Assembly (NCBI GenBank): GCA_029100545.1
Contig: JAQXPH010000005.1
Span: 1-48,702 of the forward strand
DNA from: a bacterium
Lineage (GTDB): Bacteria; Bacillota_I; Bacilli_A; RF39; UBA660
Reading direction: 5' to 3'
Length of the DNA: 48,702 bases
Shown: positions 16,301 to 25,037 of the stretch, piece after piece
How positions within the stretch are numbered: the first letter of the stretch is position 1
Layout of the letters: each line of letters begins with the position of its first letter
The notes under the pieces: generated by a model
What the model was told of the DNA's origin: nothing
The model's input: the letters and a program-made list of their open reading frames with translations, nothing else
Databases searched by the model: none
Position numbers and translations under genes: made by a program

Positions 16301-17326
16301 ATGAATAAATTTATACCTTGTTTATCAGATGAAATATTTAAATTCATAGATCCTAATGCTAATGATATGCTATCAAATTACTGTAATTCTGATTTTGAGG
16401 AACTTATTTATTATATAGAAAATACTTATTTAAGATTTAGACAACATTTAGGCTTTGATAAAGATTATACTTTTGGTTTTGAAATAGAATTTGAAAAATA
16501 TTTAAATTTAAGGGAAATAATTAATAAAGTAGATAGATTATGGGAATATAAAACAGATTGTTCTTTAAAAAATGGTGGTGAAATAGTTTCTCCAAAACTA
16601 AATGATGTAAATAGTGATTGGAAAACTTTAAAACAAGTATGTGAAATTATAAGTAGAAATGCTAGAATAGGAAAAAATTGTGGTGGTCATATACATGTTG
16701 GTTCATCAGTACTAGGGGAAAATCCTTATAATTGGCTAAATTTTATTATACTTTGGTCAGCATATGAAAATGTTATTTATCGTTTTTGTTATGGTGAATA
16801 TATAAATGCAAGAAGAAATATTCAAAAATATGCTATGCCAATGACAAGTGATTTTAGATTTTGCTATAGTTTATTAATGCAAAAAGATAATTTGAATTTA
16901 AAAAAAATATTAGTATATTTAAATACTCAAAGAAATCAAGCAGTTAATTTTAAAAATGTAAAATCAAATGATATATATAATAATAAAATTAAAAATACAA
17001 TTGAGTTTAGATGTTTTAATGGTACTTTAGAACCTATAATATGGCAAAATAATTTAAATTTTATATTAAGTTTTTTAGAATATGCTAAAAGTCCTAATTT
17101 TAATCATGAAATAATTAATCAAAGAATAAAAAGTAATTTAAAAGAAAAAATAAATTTTTCAAATTATGATGAAATTTTTTCAGAGGAAGCTTTAGAATTA
17201 TGTGATTTAATATTTAATAATAATTTAGATAAAATTTATTTTTTAAGACAATATTTTAAATCATTTGAAATAAATAGAAAATATAATATTAAAACTGAAA
17301 ACTTTGTAAGAAAAAAACATAGATAA
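16301..17326 (+). CDS. Amidoligase-family enzyme (GCS/glutamine-synthetase fold)
   Basis: 341 residues, cytoplasmic. Motifs of the amidoligase family (ATP-dependent carboxylate-amine ligases of the glutamine-synthetase fold): FGFEIEFE (58-65), NGGEIVSP (91-98), CGGHIHVG (127-134) and NTIEFRCFNGT (about 232-242). These supply the metal- and ATP-binding Glu, His and Arg. Family members are proposed to form amide or isopeptide bonds in peptide tags, cell-wall peptides or small metabolites; the substrate here is unknown. ATG 16301 follows AAGAAGGGG, and the longer frame from 16259 would begin inside the promoter. It is divergent from a two-gene surface operon, so a modifying role on those products is possible but unproven. 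Confidence 0.8.
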   Translation: MNKFIPCLSDEIFKFIDPNANDMLSNYCNSDFEELIYYIENTYLRFRQHLGFDKDYTFGFEIEFEKYLNLREIINKVDRLWEYKTDCSLKNGGEIVSPKLNDVNSDWKTLKQVCEIISRNARIGKNCGGHIHVGSSVLGENPYNWLNFIILWSAYENVIYRFCYGEYINARRNIQKYAMPMTSDFRFCYSLLMQKDNLNLKKILVYLNTQRNQAVNFKNVKSNDIYNNKIKNTIEFRCFNGTLEPIIWQNNLNFILSFLEYAKSPNFNHEIINQRIKSNLKEKINFSNYDEIFSEEALELCDLIFNNNLDKIYFLRQYFKSFEINRKYNIKTENFVRKKHR

Positions 17327-17350
17327 AACTTTGCAAATAAGTTTTATTTT
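17325..17350 (+). terminator. Terminator of the amidoligase gene
   Basis: Stem AAAACTT (17325-17331) / AAGTTTT (17339-17345) followed by ATTTTT; overlaps the stop codon. Confidence 0.7.
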
Positions 17351-17477
17351 TAATATATAAGTTAATATATGTAAATAAATTTTTTTTTGGAAACAATAAA
17401 AATGTAATATATCATAATGATTTTATAAAATATTTTTTTAAAAAATACAAAAATATATTTTATTATATAAAACTTTA

Positions 17478-17486
17478 TGGTATAAT
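17478..17486 (+). promoter_or_regulatory. Extended -10 promoter of the SipW-type surface operon
   Basis: TGGTATAAT (17478-17486) is a perfect extended -10. The predicted transcript would start near 17493, upstream of the chosen ATG 17539. Confidence 0.65.
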
Positions 17487-17538
17487 TACTATTTGAAAGT
17501 AGACAATGAATAATAATTCTAGTCTAGAAAGGAGAAGA

Positions 17539-18120
17539 ATGGAAAAGCAAAGAAAAATTAATACATTTGTAATATGCGGATTAATTGTAATTGTAGTAGC
17601 TATGAGTATAGGTTATGCAGCATTATCACAAAGACTTGATATTGCAGGAACTGCTACTATAAAAAATTCTGCAAGTAGTTGGAATATTTATTTTTCAAAT
17701 GTAGAAAATGCAGTAGGTGGAACAGGTTCATGGGCTACAGCACCAAATATTTCTACTGACACTGGTAATACTGGTTCAAGTAATAAAATATCTTTTTCTT
17801 GTGAGTTATCTGCACCTGGCGATTTCTGTACTGTAACTGCTACCATTAAAAATGGTGGAACTACTACAGCTAAATATTCTGGCTATACATTCAGTGTTGA
17901 TTCATCAGAAATTAAAGAAACAACAAAAACACTTGCAAGTGGTGCTAAAGTAACAATTACTCCAGAAAGTACTTGGACTGTTGGAACTTCAACTTTAGCT
18001 AAAAATGATACTGGAACATTTGTAATTAAGATGGAATTACCATCTGATTTAACAACATTACCAACTGATGACACACAACATTCTGTAACTTTAAACATTA
18101 ATTTTGTACAAAATACGTAA
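17539..18120 (+). CDS. Small secreted surface/filament-like protein with SipW-type signal peptide
   Basis: 193 residues from ATG 17539, chosen for AAAGGAG just upstream (spacing 4); an in-frame ATG at 17506 is the alternative. Short basic N-terminus, hydrophobic segment (FVICGLIVIVVAMSIGYA), then LSQRLDIAG. The cleavage site after GYA resembles TasA/CalY-type proteins processed by SipW. The mature part is a Ser/Thr/Gly-rich beta sandwich with two Cys. The next gene encodes such a signal peptidase, and the protein encoded at 20372 has the same signal type. It is likely a matrix-fibre or surface subunit, though sequence similarity to TasA itself is weak. Confidence 0.7.
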   Translation: MEKQRKINTFVICGLIVIVVAMSIGYAALSQRLDIAGTATIKNSASSWNIYFSNVENAVGGTGSWATAPNISTDTGNTGSSNKISFSCELSAPGDFCTVTATIKNGGTTTAKYSGYTFSVDSSEIKETTKTLASGAKVTITPESTWTVGTSTLAKNDTGTFVIKMELPSDLTTLPTDDTQHSVTLNINFVQNT

Positions 18121-18149
18121 TTAATAAGAAAACTTATCTTTCTTATTAA
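18121..18149 (+). other. Perfect hairpin between the surface subunit gene and the signal peptidase gene
   Basis: 11-bp stem TTAATAAGAAA (18121-18131) / TTTCTTATTAA (18139-18149) with a 7-base loop and no T run. It directly follows the first stop codon. It could protect the upstream mRNA end or attenuate, making the structural subunit more abundant than the peptidase (inference). Confidence 0.6.
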
Positions 18150-18169
18150 AATAAATAAGGAAAATTATT

Positions 18170-19303
18170 ATGAAAAAGATTTTAGCTAATTTAAAAATTA
18201 TTATTGTGATATTATTTTTATACCTTTTAACATATAACTATTTTATTAGTTTAGGTTATAATACTACAATTTACAATATTATATTTTGGATAATTTTCCT
18301 TATTTTTACTTATTTTTTAATAGGATATACTAATAATAGATCTATATTAAAAAAACAGACAATACAATATGTAATTATATATTGCATTATATATTTATTA
18401 GTAATATATTTTTTAGGAATCGTAACAGGTTTTAATTATTCACCATTTTTACATAATTTAAAAAGTATATTAAAAAATATTATACCTTTAATAACAATTA
18501 TTATATGTAGAGAATTAATTAGATATATGATAATTTTTAAAGGAAGATTTAATAAAAAATTTGTTAATTTAGTTACATTATTGTTTATTTTAATAGATAT
18601 TGTGACAGTTATTAATTTATATAAATTTTCAACTGGATTATTAATTTTTTCATTTATTGGAGAAGTTATATTAAAATCATTATATAATAATTATTTAGAA
18701 ACAATTATTGCATATAATACTGGACCAATACCTAATATTGTTTATCGCATCATATTAGAATGCTATATATATTTAGTTCCAATTATTCCTGATTTGGGTA
18801 TCTATTTAACAACAATGGTAAATATTATTTTACCGGTTTTGTTAGTATTAAAATTAAACAATATAAATTTAAATTATAAATTAATTAGTAAGAAGAAAGT
18901 TAATATTTCTAAAAAATATATTACAATACCTATATTTATTCTTTTAGCAATTTTGATAAGTTTAGTATCTGGTTTATTCCGTTATAAAATGATAGCAGTT
19001 GGTTCAAATTCAATGTTGCCAATAATTTCAAAAGGAGATGCTGTTATTTATGAAAAGGTTTCATCTATTGATAAATTGAATGAAGATGATATTTTAGTTT
19101 TTAAAAATGAAGGTGTAATATATATACATCGTATAGTAGAAATATCCAAAAAAAATAAAGATATTACTATTTATACTAAAGGTGATAATAACGCTATGAA
19201 TGATGAATTTACTACTTCAAAAGAAGAAGTTATTGGCGTTGTAAAACAAAAAATTAAATATATTGGTTATCCAACAATCTGGCTTTCCGAATTATTTGAT
19301 TAA
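18170..19303 (+). CDS. sipW: SipW/ER-type signal peptidase I with multi-spanning N-terminus
   Basis: 377 residues. The N-terminal ~260 residues form about eight membrane helices. The C-terminal catalytic domain has the Ser nucleophile in GSNSMLPII, and at the general-base site a His (YIHRIVEI) rather than the Lys of ordinary bacterial signal peptidases. The TKGDNNAMND box follows and the protein ends with a last hydrophobic segment. Ser-His catalysis marks the SipW/archaeal/ER branch, which in Bacillus processes TasA-like proteins. The family's usual length is about 190 residues, so the long membrane part is an extension. It lies between two genes encoding SipW-type precursors, its likely substrates. 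Confidence 0.85.
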   Translation: MKKILANLKIIIVILFLYLLTYNYFISLGYNTTIYNIIFWIIFLIFTYFLIGYTNNRSILKKQTIQYVIIYCIIYLLVIYFLGIVTGFNYSPFLHNLKSILKNIIPLITIIICRELIRYMIIFKGRFNKKFVNLVTLLFILIDIVTVINLYKFSTGLLIFSFIGEVILKSLYNNYLETIIAYNTGPIPNIVYRIILECYIYLVPIIPDLGIYLTTMVNIILPVLLVLKLNNINLNYKLISKKKVNISKKYITIPIFILLAILISLVSGLFRYKMIAVGSNSMLPIISKGDAVIYEKVSSIDKLNEDDILVFKNEGVIYIHRIVEISKKNKDITIYTKGDNNAMNDEFTTSKEEVIGVVKQKIKYIGYPTIWLSELFD

Positions 19304-19316
19304 AGGAGGTAAGTAA

Positions 19317-20375
19317 ATGAATAATAGATTTAAGAATAATAAATGGTATCAAAGAAATATTAAATTAATTATTTTAATATTATATGTTTTAATATTTTCT
19401 TCAATATCAGTTTTAATAGTTATTAAGGGATTTGATATTATTAAAACCAAAGACATTAACTATATAAGTAATTCTAATGTAAATTACAAAGTATATTTAA
19501 AAGAAAATGATTATTTTGATAAACCATACTTAGAACAAGGCGGTAAATATATCGCTTCACTTATTGATAATGTTAATGTAGATTATAAATATATTCTTAA
19601 TTCTGATGAAAATATGTCTGGTATATATTCTTATAAAGTTGTTGGTAAACTTGTCGTGACAGAAAGTGGAAAAGATAATGTATTATGGGATAATAATTAT
19701 GATTTGTCCAATGAAAATAAAGTAAATTTTCAAAATCAAAAAACGATTGAAATTTCTGATAATATTAGTGTTAATTATGATTTTTTTAATGAAATAGTTG
19801 CTTCATTTAAAAGAGATTATGGTGTAGCAATTGATGCAAATTTAATTGTTAAATTAAATGTTGATACAAATATTAAGTATGATAATGATGAATTTAATAT
19901 TGAATCTGAACCATACATTAATATTCCATTAAGTGAACAAACAATTGATATTGATATAGTTACTTCTGAAAATGATGTAAATACTAAAACAGTTACATAT
20001 ACAAAACATCCTACTTTAAATTACTTTTTAATAGCAGCAGGTATTTTATTTTTAATAATATATTTTACAATTGGTATTATTGTATTAATTAGAATTATAA
20101 AATTATATAAATCAAGAAATAAATATGAAATTTATATTAGAAAAATTTTTAGTAATTATGATCAAATTATTATATGTTCAAATAAAAAACCAGATACTAA
20201 TAATGCAAATTGTATTAATGTTTTTACTTTTGAAGAACTAGTTGATGCTCAAAATGAAGTGCATAAACCAATTATATTTTATGAAGAAAAGAAAGGGAAA
20301 GTTTCAGTATTTACTCTTATTGATAATAAACAAGTTTATAAATATACTGTTAAATCAAGTGATTTAGAAAAATGA
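19317..20375 (+). CDS. Two-TM surface-assembly protein, DUF5305-like
   Basis: 352 residues with very strong AAAGGAGGT upstream. One N-terminal membrane helix (about 16-38) is followed by an extracellular beta-rich domain of about 200 residues (VNYKVYLKENDYFDKPYLEQ; YKYILNSDENMSGIYSYKVVG). A second helix lies near 237-263, and a cytoplasmic C-terminal domain of about 85 residues follows. This arrangement and the company of a SipW peptidase resemble DUF5305 proteins, though that is recalled, not searched. It may help assemble or anchor the surface proteins. The stop overlaps the next start (ATGA at 20372-20375), so translation is coupled. Confidence 0.65.
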   Translation: MNNRFKNNKWYQRNIKLIILILYVLIFSSISVLIVIKGFDIIKTKDINYISNSNVNYKVYLKENDYFDKPYLEQGGKYIASLIDNVNVDYKYILNSDENMSGIYSYKVVGKLVVTESGKDNVLWDNNYDLSNENKVNFQNQKTIEISDNISVNYDFFNEIVASFKRDYGVAIDANLIVKLNVDTNIKYDNDEFNIESEPYINIPLSEQTIDIDIVTSENDVNTKTVTYTKHPTLNYFLIAAGILFLIIYFTIGIIVLIRIIKLYKSRNKYEIYIRKIFSNYDQIIICSNKKPDTNNANCINVFTFEELVDAQNEVHKPIIFYEEKKGKVSVFTLIDNKQVYKYTVKSSDLEK

Positions 20376-22150
20376 TTTATACTTTTGATAAAAAAATTAA
20401 ACAAATAATTTTGGTAGTAACAATTGCTTTGTTATTATCATTTTCAGTTGGTTATGCAATTCTAAATCAAGGATTATCTGTAATTGGTAATGTTAGTGTA
20501 CTAGCATCCCCAGAAGATGTATTTATTAGTACAATATCTTCGGGAACTTTTACAAATAATGGCTCTGAAACTAGCAATAGTTCTAAAAGTGATACAACTG
20601 CTACTCTAGCTTTAAAATTTCCTAGAGTTAATTCTACTGCCAGCTATGATATAACAATTATAAATAATGGTACTACTAGTGTAAGATATACTAATGTTGA
20701 ATCAACAATTACTAATGATGCTTTTACATATAGCATAACAGGTATTGATACATCAACTATCATTACTCCAGGTAGTTCTATAACCTTAACAGTAAAAATA
20801 TTTTATAATGATAATTATAAATATCAATTGCCTAGTGATACGACTTCAAACATTGTATTAGACTTTAAATTTGTATCAACTAAAAGGGATACTTTTCAAA
20901 GTTTAACAGGAAGTATTTCACCAGATACTGGAGATGTTACAGAAACTAATAATGGAGCATTATTTAAAATTTCTATTAATAATCCTAATAATTTTCCAAT
21001 TACTTATTATTTAGAAGGAGAAAATAATTTTTTAGTTTATAACGAAAAAGGTGAAATTGGTACATACTATTTAGATGCAAATTCTTCTGATGAATTTAAT
21101 ATTTATATTAATGATTCAACTTCTTCTATTGCGGAAGGTACATCAGCAAATGTAAATATTATAGCTAATGTTGAAGATTATGATGATTATATTTCATGCA
21201 CAATTGATAGTGTAACTCTTACTCTTGAAGAAAAAAGTAAATATGTCGTTTTGGCTGGTGGTGGAGGAATTAAGGTTACTCCTGATGATATAGATTATTC
21301 ATCATCATCCTCTTCGTCTGGAATTTTTGCTACAACTGATGTAGATGGTGGTTATACTTACTATTATCGTGGCGAAATAGATAATAATTATTTTAGTTTT
21401 GGCCGATATATATGGCGTATTATACGTATTGATAGCAATAGTAATATAAGATTAATTTTAAATGGATTTATTACTGATACAAGTGGTAATGTTGTAACAA
21501 AAAGTTTTAAATCAACTAATACTGCATCCAGCAAAGATAATGCTGATACATTACTTAAAATGGTAAATAATATTAATAATTCAAGCGTTAATTCTCCAGT
21601 ATATGATTATATTGATAGCACTGATAGTACTACATTAAGAGGCTGGTATAATAATAATTTATCAAGTTATGAAAGTTATATTGTTAATTCTAAATTTTGT
21701 TTTGATACAACAGGAGGCCATGCTACAAGTTCAGGAACAAATACATCGGTATTTTATTATGGTTCGTATCAAAGAATTGGAGTAGATGCTGGCTTATATA
21801 GTCCTGATTTTACATGTAATGCTGAAGATGTTTTCGAAGATAAAATAGGATTATTATCATCTGATGAATATGTTTTTGCTGGTGGTGCTTTTAGAACAAG
21901 TAATACAACAATGTTTTTAAATGACTTTTCATCTTCATATGCATGGTGGACATTATCACCAGCTTACTATGATAGTTACTTAACTACAGTTGGATTATTT
22001 ATGGTTAATGCAGATGGATCAATAACAGATTGGCCAGATGGAAATACTATTACAAATGCCTATGCGATAAGACCTGTAATTACAGTAAATGGTAATTTAA
22101 CTATAACTGGTTCTGGCACAAGTACTGACCCTTATAAATTTAGTAGTTAA
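20372..22150 (+). CDS. Large SipW-type surface protein with C-terminal lectin-like/DGR-target-like domain
   Basis: 592 residues. Signal segment FSVGYAILNQGLSVIG resembles that of the 17539 product. Residues about 45-290 are repeated Ig-like beta domains. From about residue 310 the protein has a domain shared with the 34476 product: YYYRGEI...YIWRIIRIDSN, WYNNNLSSYESYIV, a Cys-bearing middle, LLSSDEYVFAGGAF, YAWWTLSP, and a final AIRPVITVNG. In gut bacteria this domain class is used as a variable display domain; here the C-terminal codons are ordinary for the genome, so it does not look recently diversified. Last gene of the surface operon. Confidence 0.75.
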   Translation: MIYTFDKKIKQIILVVTIALLLSFSVGYAILNQGLSVIGNVSVLASPEDVFISTISSGTFTNNGSETSNSSKSDTTATLALKFPRVNSTASYDITIINNGTTSVRYTNVESTITNDAFTYSITGIDTSTIITPGSSITLTVKIFYNDNYKYQLPSDTTSNIVLDFKFVSTKRDTFQSLTGSISPDTGDVTETNNGALFKISINNPNNFPITYYLEGENNFLVYNEKGEIGTYYLDANSSDEFNIYINDSTSSIAEGTSANVNIIANVEDYDDYISCTIDSVTLTLEEKSKYVVLAGGGGIKVTPDDIDYSSSSSSSGIFATTDVDGGYTYYYRGEIDNNYFSFGRYIWRIIRIDSNSNIRLILNGFITDTSGNVVTKSFKSTNTASSKDNADTLLKMVNNINNSSVNSPVYDYIDSTDSTTLRGWYNNNLSSYESYIVNSKFCFDTTGGHATSSGTNTSVFYYGSYQRIGVDAGLYSPDFTCNAEDVFEDKIGLLSSDEYVFAGGAFRTSNTTMFLNDFSSSYAWWTLSPAYYDSYLTTVGLFMVNADGSITDWPDGNTITNAYAIRPVITVNGNLTITGSGTSTDPYKFSS

Positions 22151-22186
22151 AAAAATTTATAATTTATAGATTTTAAAGAAAAGTAA

Positions 22187-22195
22187 TGTTAAAAT
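22187..22195 (+). promoter_or_regulatory. Extended -10 immediately before dnaE
   Basis: TGTTAAAAT (22187-22195). Transcription would begin about 7 bases on, at or next to ATG 22202. With no Shine-Dalgarno visible, this suggests a leaderless mRNA. Confidence 0.45.
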
Positions 22196-22201
22196 AAAAA
22201 T

Positions 22202-25030
22202 ATGGAAAGAAATAAATTAATACCTCTTAAAATAACAACGGAGTATAGTCTTCTTAAAAGTTTAATTAAAGTAGATAATTTAATTTCTTTTTTAATGCAA
22301 AATAATATTAATACATGTGCTATATGTGATGATAATTTAATGGGTTTCATGGAATTTTATTTAAAGTGTAAAGAAAATAATATTAAACCAATTGTTGGTC
22401 TTGATATAGTCTTTTCTTCATTACATATTTATTTATATGCTAAAAATTATTTAGGATATCAACATTTACTAAAAATTAATTATTTAATTAATGAAAATAA
22501 ACTTGATTTAGATAAAATAGAAAATGAAAATATATTAATTATATTACCATATTCAAGTATAGAACTTTATGATAGTATTAAAAATAAAAATAATTTATAT
22601 ATTGGATATAGTAAAATTTTTGAAAAACAAAACGCACTTCTTATTAGTGAAAATATTGTTTATTTAAATAATATTAGATGTCTTTATGAAAAAGATACTC
22701 AATATTTAAAATATTTAAAAATGCTTAATAATTCATTTGTTTATGATGAAAATTCTTATTATAAAGATGCTTCTAGTGAAGATATTAAAAGTACAATTGA
22801 GTTTTGTAACAATATTAATTTAGATATTCCTTTTAATAAAAAATATATTCCTATATATTGTAATAATAGTTTTGAAAAATTAAAACAACTTACATTTTTA
22901 GGACTTGAAAAAAGATTTAATAATAAAGTATCAAATGAGTATATTAAAAGATTAAATTATGAACTTGATGTAATAAATAAAATGGGTTTTGTTGATTACT
23001 TTTTAATTGTATATGATTATGTTTTATTTGCTAAAAAAAATGGTATTATGGTAGGTCCGGGAAGAGGTTCTGCCGCTGGAAGTTTAGTAAGTTTTTCTCT
23101 TGGTATAACTAATATTGATCCCATTAAATATAATTTATTATTTGAAAGATTTTTAAATCCATATCGTAAAAAAATGCCTGATATTGATATTGATTTTGAA
23201 AGTGATAAAAGAATTGATATTATAAAATATGTTAAAAATAAATATGGTTTTGATAAAGTAGCAGTAGGGCTTACTTTTAATACATATAAAAGTAAACTCA
23301 TTTTAAGGGATATTGCAAAAATATTAAATATAGATGAAGATTTATTTAATAAATTTATAAAATGTATAGATAGTCAAAAAAATCTTACTGATAATTTAAA
23401 AAATGAAAAAGTAAAAAAATATTTAGATTTATATAATGATTTAAAAAATATTTATGATATATCAATTCACCTAGAGGGACTTAAAAAAAATACATCTACT
23501 CATGCTGCTGGAGTAGTTATTTCAAGTGAAAAATTAGGAAGTATAATTCCTGTTACTAATGAAAATGGTTTACTTAAAACTGGTATTGAAATGCCTTATT
23601 TAGAAAAATTAGGTTTACTTAAAATGGATTTTTTAGCACTTGAAAAATTATCTATAATAAGTGGTATAGTTAAAAAAATAGGTAATTTAGATATTGATAA
23701 AATACCTTTAGATGATGAAAAAACAATTAATGTATTTAAAAATGCAGATACTGATGATATATTTCAATTTGAATCAACATATGCAAAAAATGTACTTTCT
23801 AAAATAAAAGTAAGTAATTTTAATGAACTTATTATTGCAATTGCTTTAGTAAGGCCAGGAGCAAATAAACAGATAGATGAATATTTAAAAAATAAAAATA
23901 GTAATTATGAAATAGATAACTTTTTAAAAGATATTTTAAAAGAAACTTATGGTACTATTTTATATCAAGAACAAGTTATGAAAATTTTTGAAAAAATTGC
24001 CGGATATTCTCTTTTTAAAGCCGATGAAATAAGAGTTGCTATGTCTAAAAAGAAAGAAGATATTATTAATAATGAATATAATAATTTTGTAAGTGGTGCA
24101 GTAAAAAATGGTTATGAAAAAGTATTTGCTCAAAACTTATTTAATAAAATTAAAGAATTTGGTCAATATGGTTTTAATAAATCTCATAGTGTGGCTTATG
24201 CAGTTCTTTCATATCAAATGGCTTATTTAAAAGCAAATTATTTTAAAGAATTTTCTTTATATTTACTTGAGGAAAGTCCTTCAAAAGAAAAATGTGAAAG
24301 TATTTTATGTAGTCTTAAAAAAAATGGTTATAAATTATTAAAACCAAATATAAATTTATCAAATAATAATTATCAAGTTAAAAATAATTATATATTATTA
24401 CCATTTTCTATTATAAAAGGAGTTAATAATCAAATTATAAATGATATTATTTCTAAAAGAGGAAATGGTTTTAAAGATATATTTGATTTTATGATAAAAT
24501 GTAATGATTTTATGACTAAAGATATTTTTAATATACTTGTAAAATCATCTTGTTTAGATGTATTTAATATTAATAAACATACTTTAATAAATAATTATGA
24601 TTTAATATATAATTATGCTAGTTTAAATGATTTATCTTTAGCAAAACCAATTATTCAAGATGAAAATGAATATGATGAAAACATTTTAAGAGAATTTGAA
24701 TTAAATACTTATGGTTTTTATATAAATAATCATCCATGTAGTATATTTAAAAATGTAATAAAAGTAGATGTTATAAAAGATTATTTATTTAAAAATATTA
24801 ATATGGTTTTAATAGTAAATAAAATAAAAGAAATTAAAGATAAAAATGGTAAAGATATGGCATTTATTGATGCTGAAGATGATACAGGTAAAATAGAACT
24901 TACTATTTTTAATAATTTATTTGATGAAATAATAAATTTAAAAGAAAATGATATTATTTTACTTAACGGAAAAGTGTCAAAGCGGTTTGACAAATATAAA
25001 ATAATAGTAAATAATATTAAAAGAAAGTGA
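22202..25030 (+). CDS. dnaE: DNA polymerase III alpha subunit, DnaE type
   Basis: Replicative polymerase; in PolC-containing Firmicutes DnaE extends primers before hand-over to PolC. 942 residues, shorter than the usual ~1,100. The N-terminal PHP domain is degenerate: the HxH site reads ITTEYSLL and the TDH site CDDNLM, so metal-dependent activity is not expected (as in Bacillus DnaE). Polymerase core: GPGRGSAAGSLVSF, catalytic MPDIDIDFES, THAAGVVIS, and QYGFNKSHSVAYAVLSYQ. The C-terminal OB fold includes FIDAEDDTGKIELTIF. There is no clear ribosome site before ATG 22202. polC follows after 7 bases. Confidence 0.95.
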   Translation: MERNKLIPLKITTEYSLLKSLIKVDNLISFLMQNNINTCAICDDNLMGFMEFYLKCKENNIKPIVGLDIVFSSLHIYLYAKNYLGYQHLLKINYLINENKLDLDKIENENILIILPYSSIELYDSIKNKNNLYIGYSKIFEKQNALLISENIVYLNNIRCLYEKDTQYLKYLKMLNNSFVYDENSYYKDASSEDIKSTIEFCNNINLDIPFNKKYIPIYCNNSFEKLKQLTFLGLEKRFNNKVSNEYIKRLNYELDVINKMGFVDYFLIVYDYVLFAKKNGIMVGPGRGSAAGSLVSFSLGITNIDPIKYNLLFERFLNPYRKKMPDIDIDFESDKRIDIIKYVKNKYGFDKVAVGLTFNTYKSKLILRDIAKILNIDEDLFNKFIKCIDSQKNLTDNLKNEKVKKYLDLYNDLKNIYDISIHLEGLKKNTSTHAAGVVISSEKLGSIIPVTNENGLLKTGIEMPYLEKLGLLKMDFLALEKLSIISGIVKKIGNLDIDKIPLDDEKTINVFKNADTDDIFQFESTYAKNVLSKIKVSNFNELIIAIALVRPGANKQIDEYLKNKNSNYEIDNFLKDILKETYGTILYQEQVMKIFEKIAGYSLFKADEIRVAMSKKKEDIINNEYNNFVSGAVKNGYEKVFAQNLFNKIKEFGQYGFNKSHSVAYAVLSYQMAYLKANYFKEFSLYLLEESPSKEKCESILCSLKKNGYKLLKPNINLSNNNYQVKNNYILLPFSIIKGVNNQIINDIISKRGNGFKDIFDFMIKCNDFMTKDIFNILVKSSCLDVFNINKHTLINNYDLIYNYASLNDLSLAKPIIQDENEYDENILREFELNTYGFYINNHPCSIFKNVIKVDVIKDYLFKNINMVLIVNKIKEIKDKNGKDMAFIDAEDDTGKIELTIFNNLFDEIINLKENDIILLNGKVSKRFDKYKIIVNNIKRK

Positions 25031-25037
25031 AAATATT

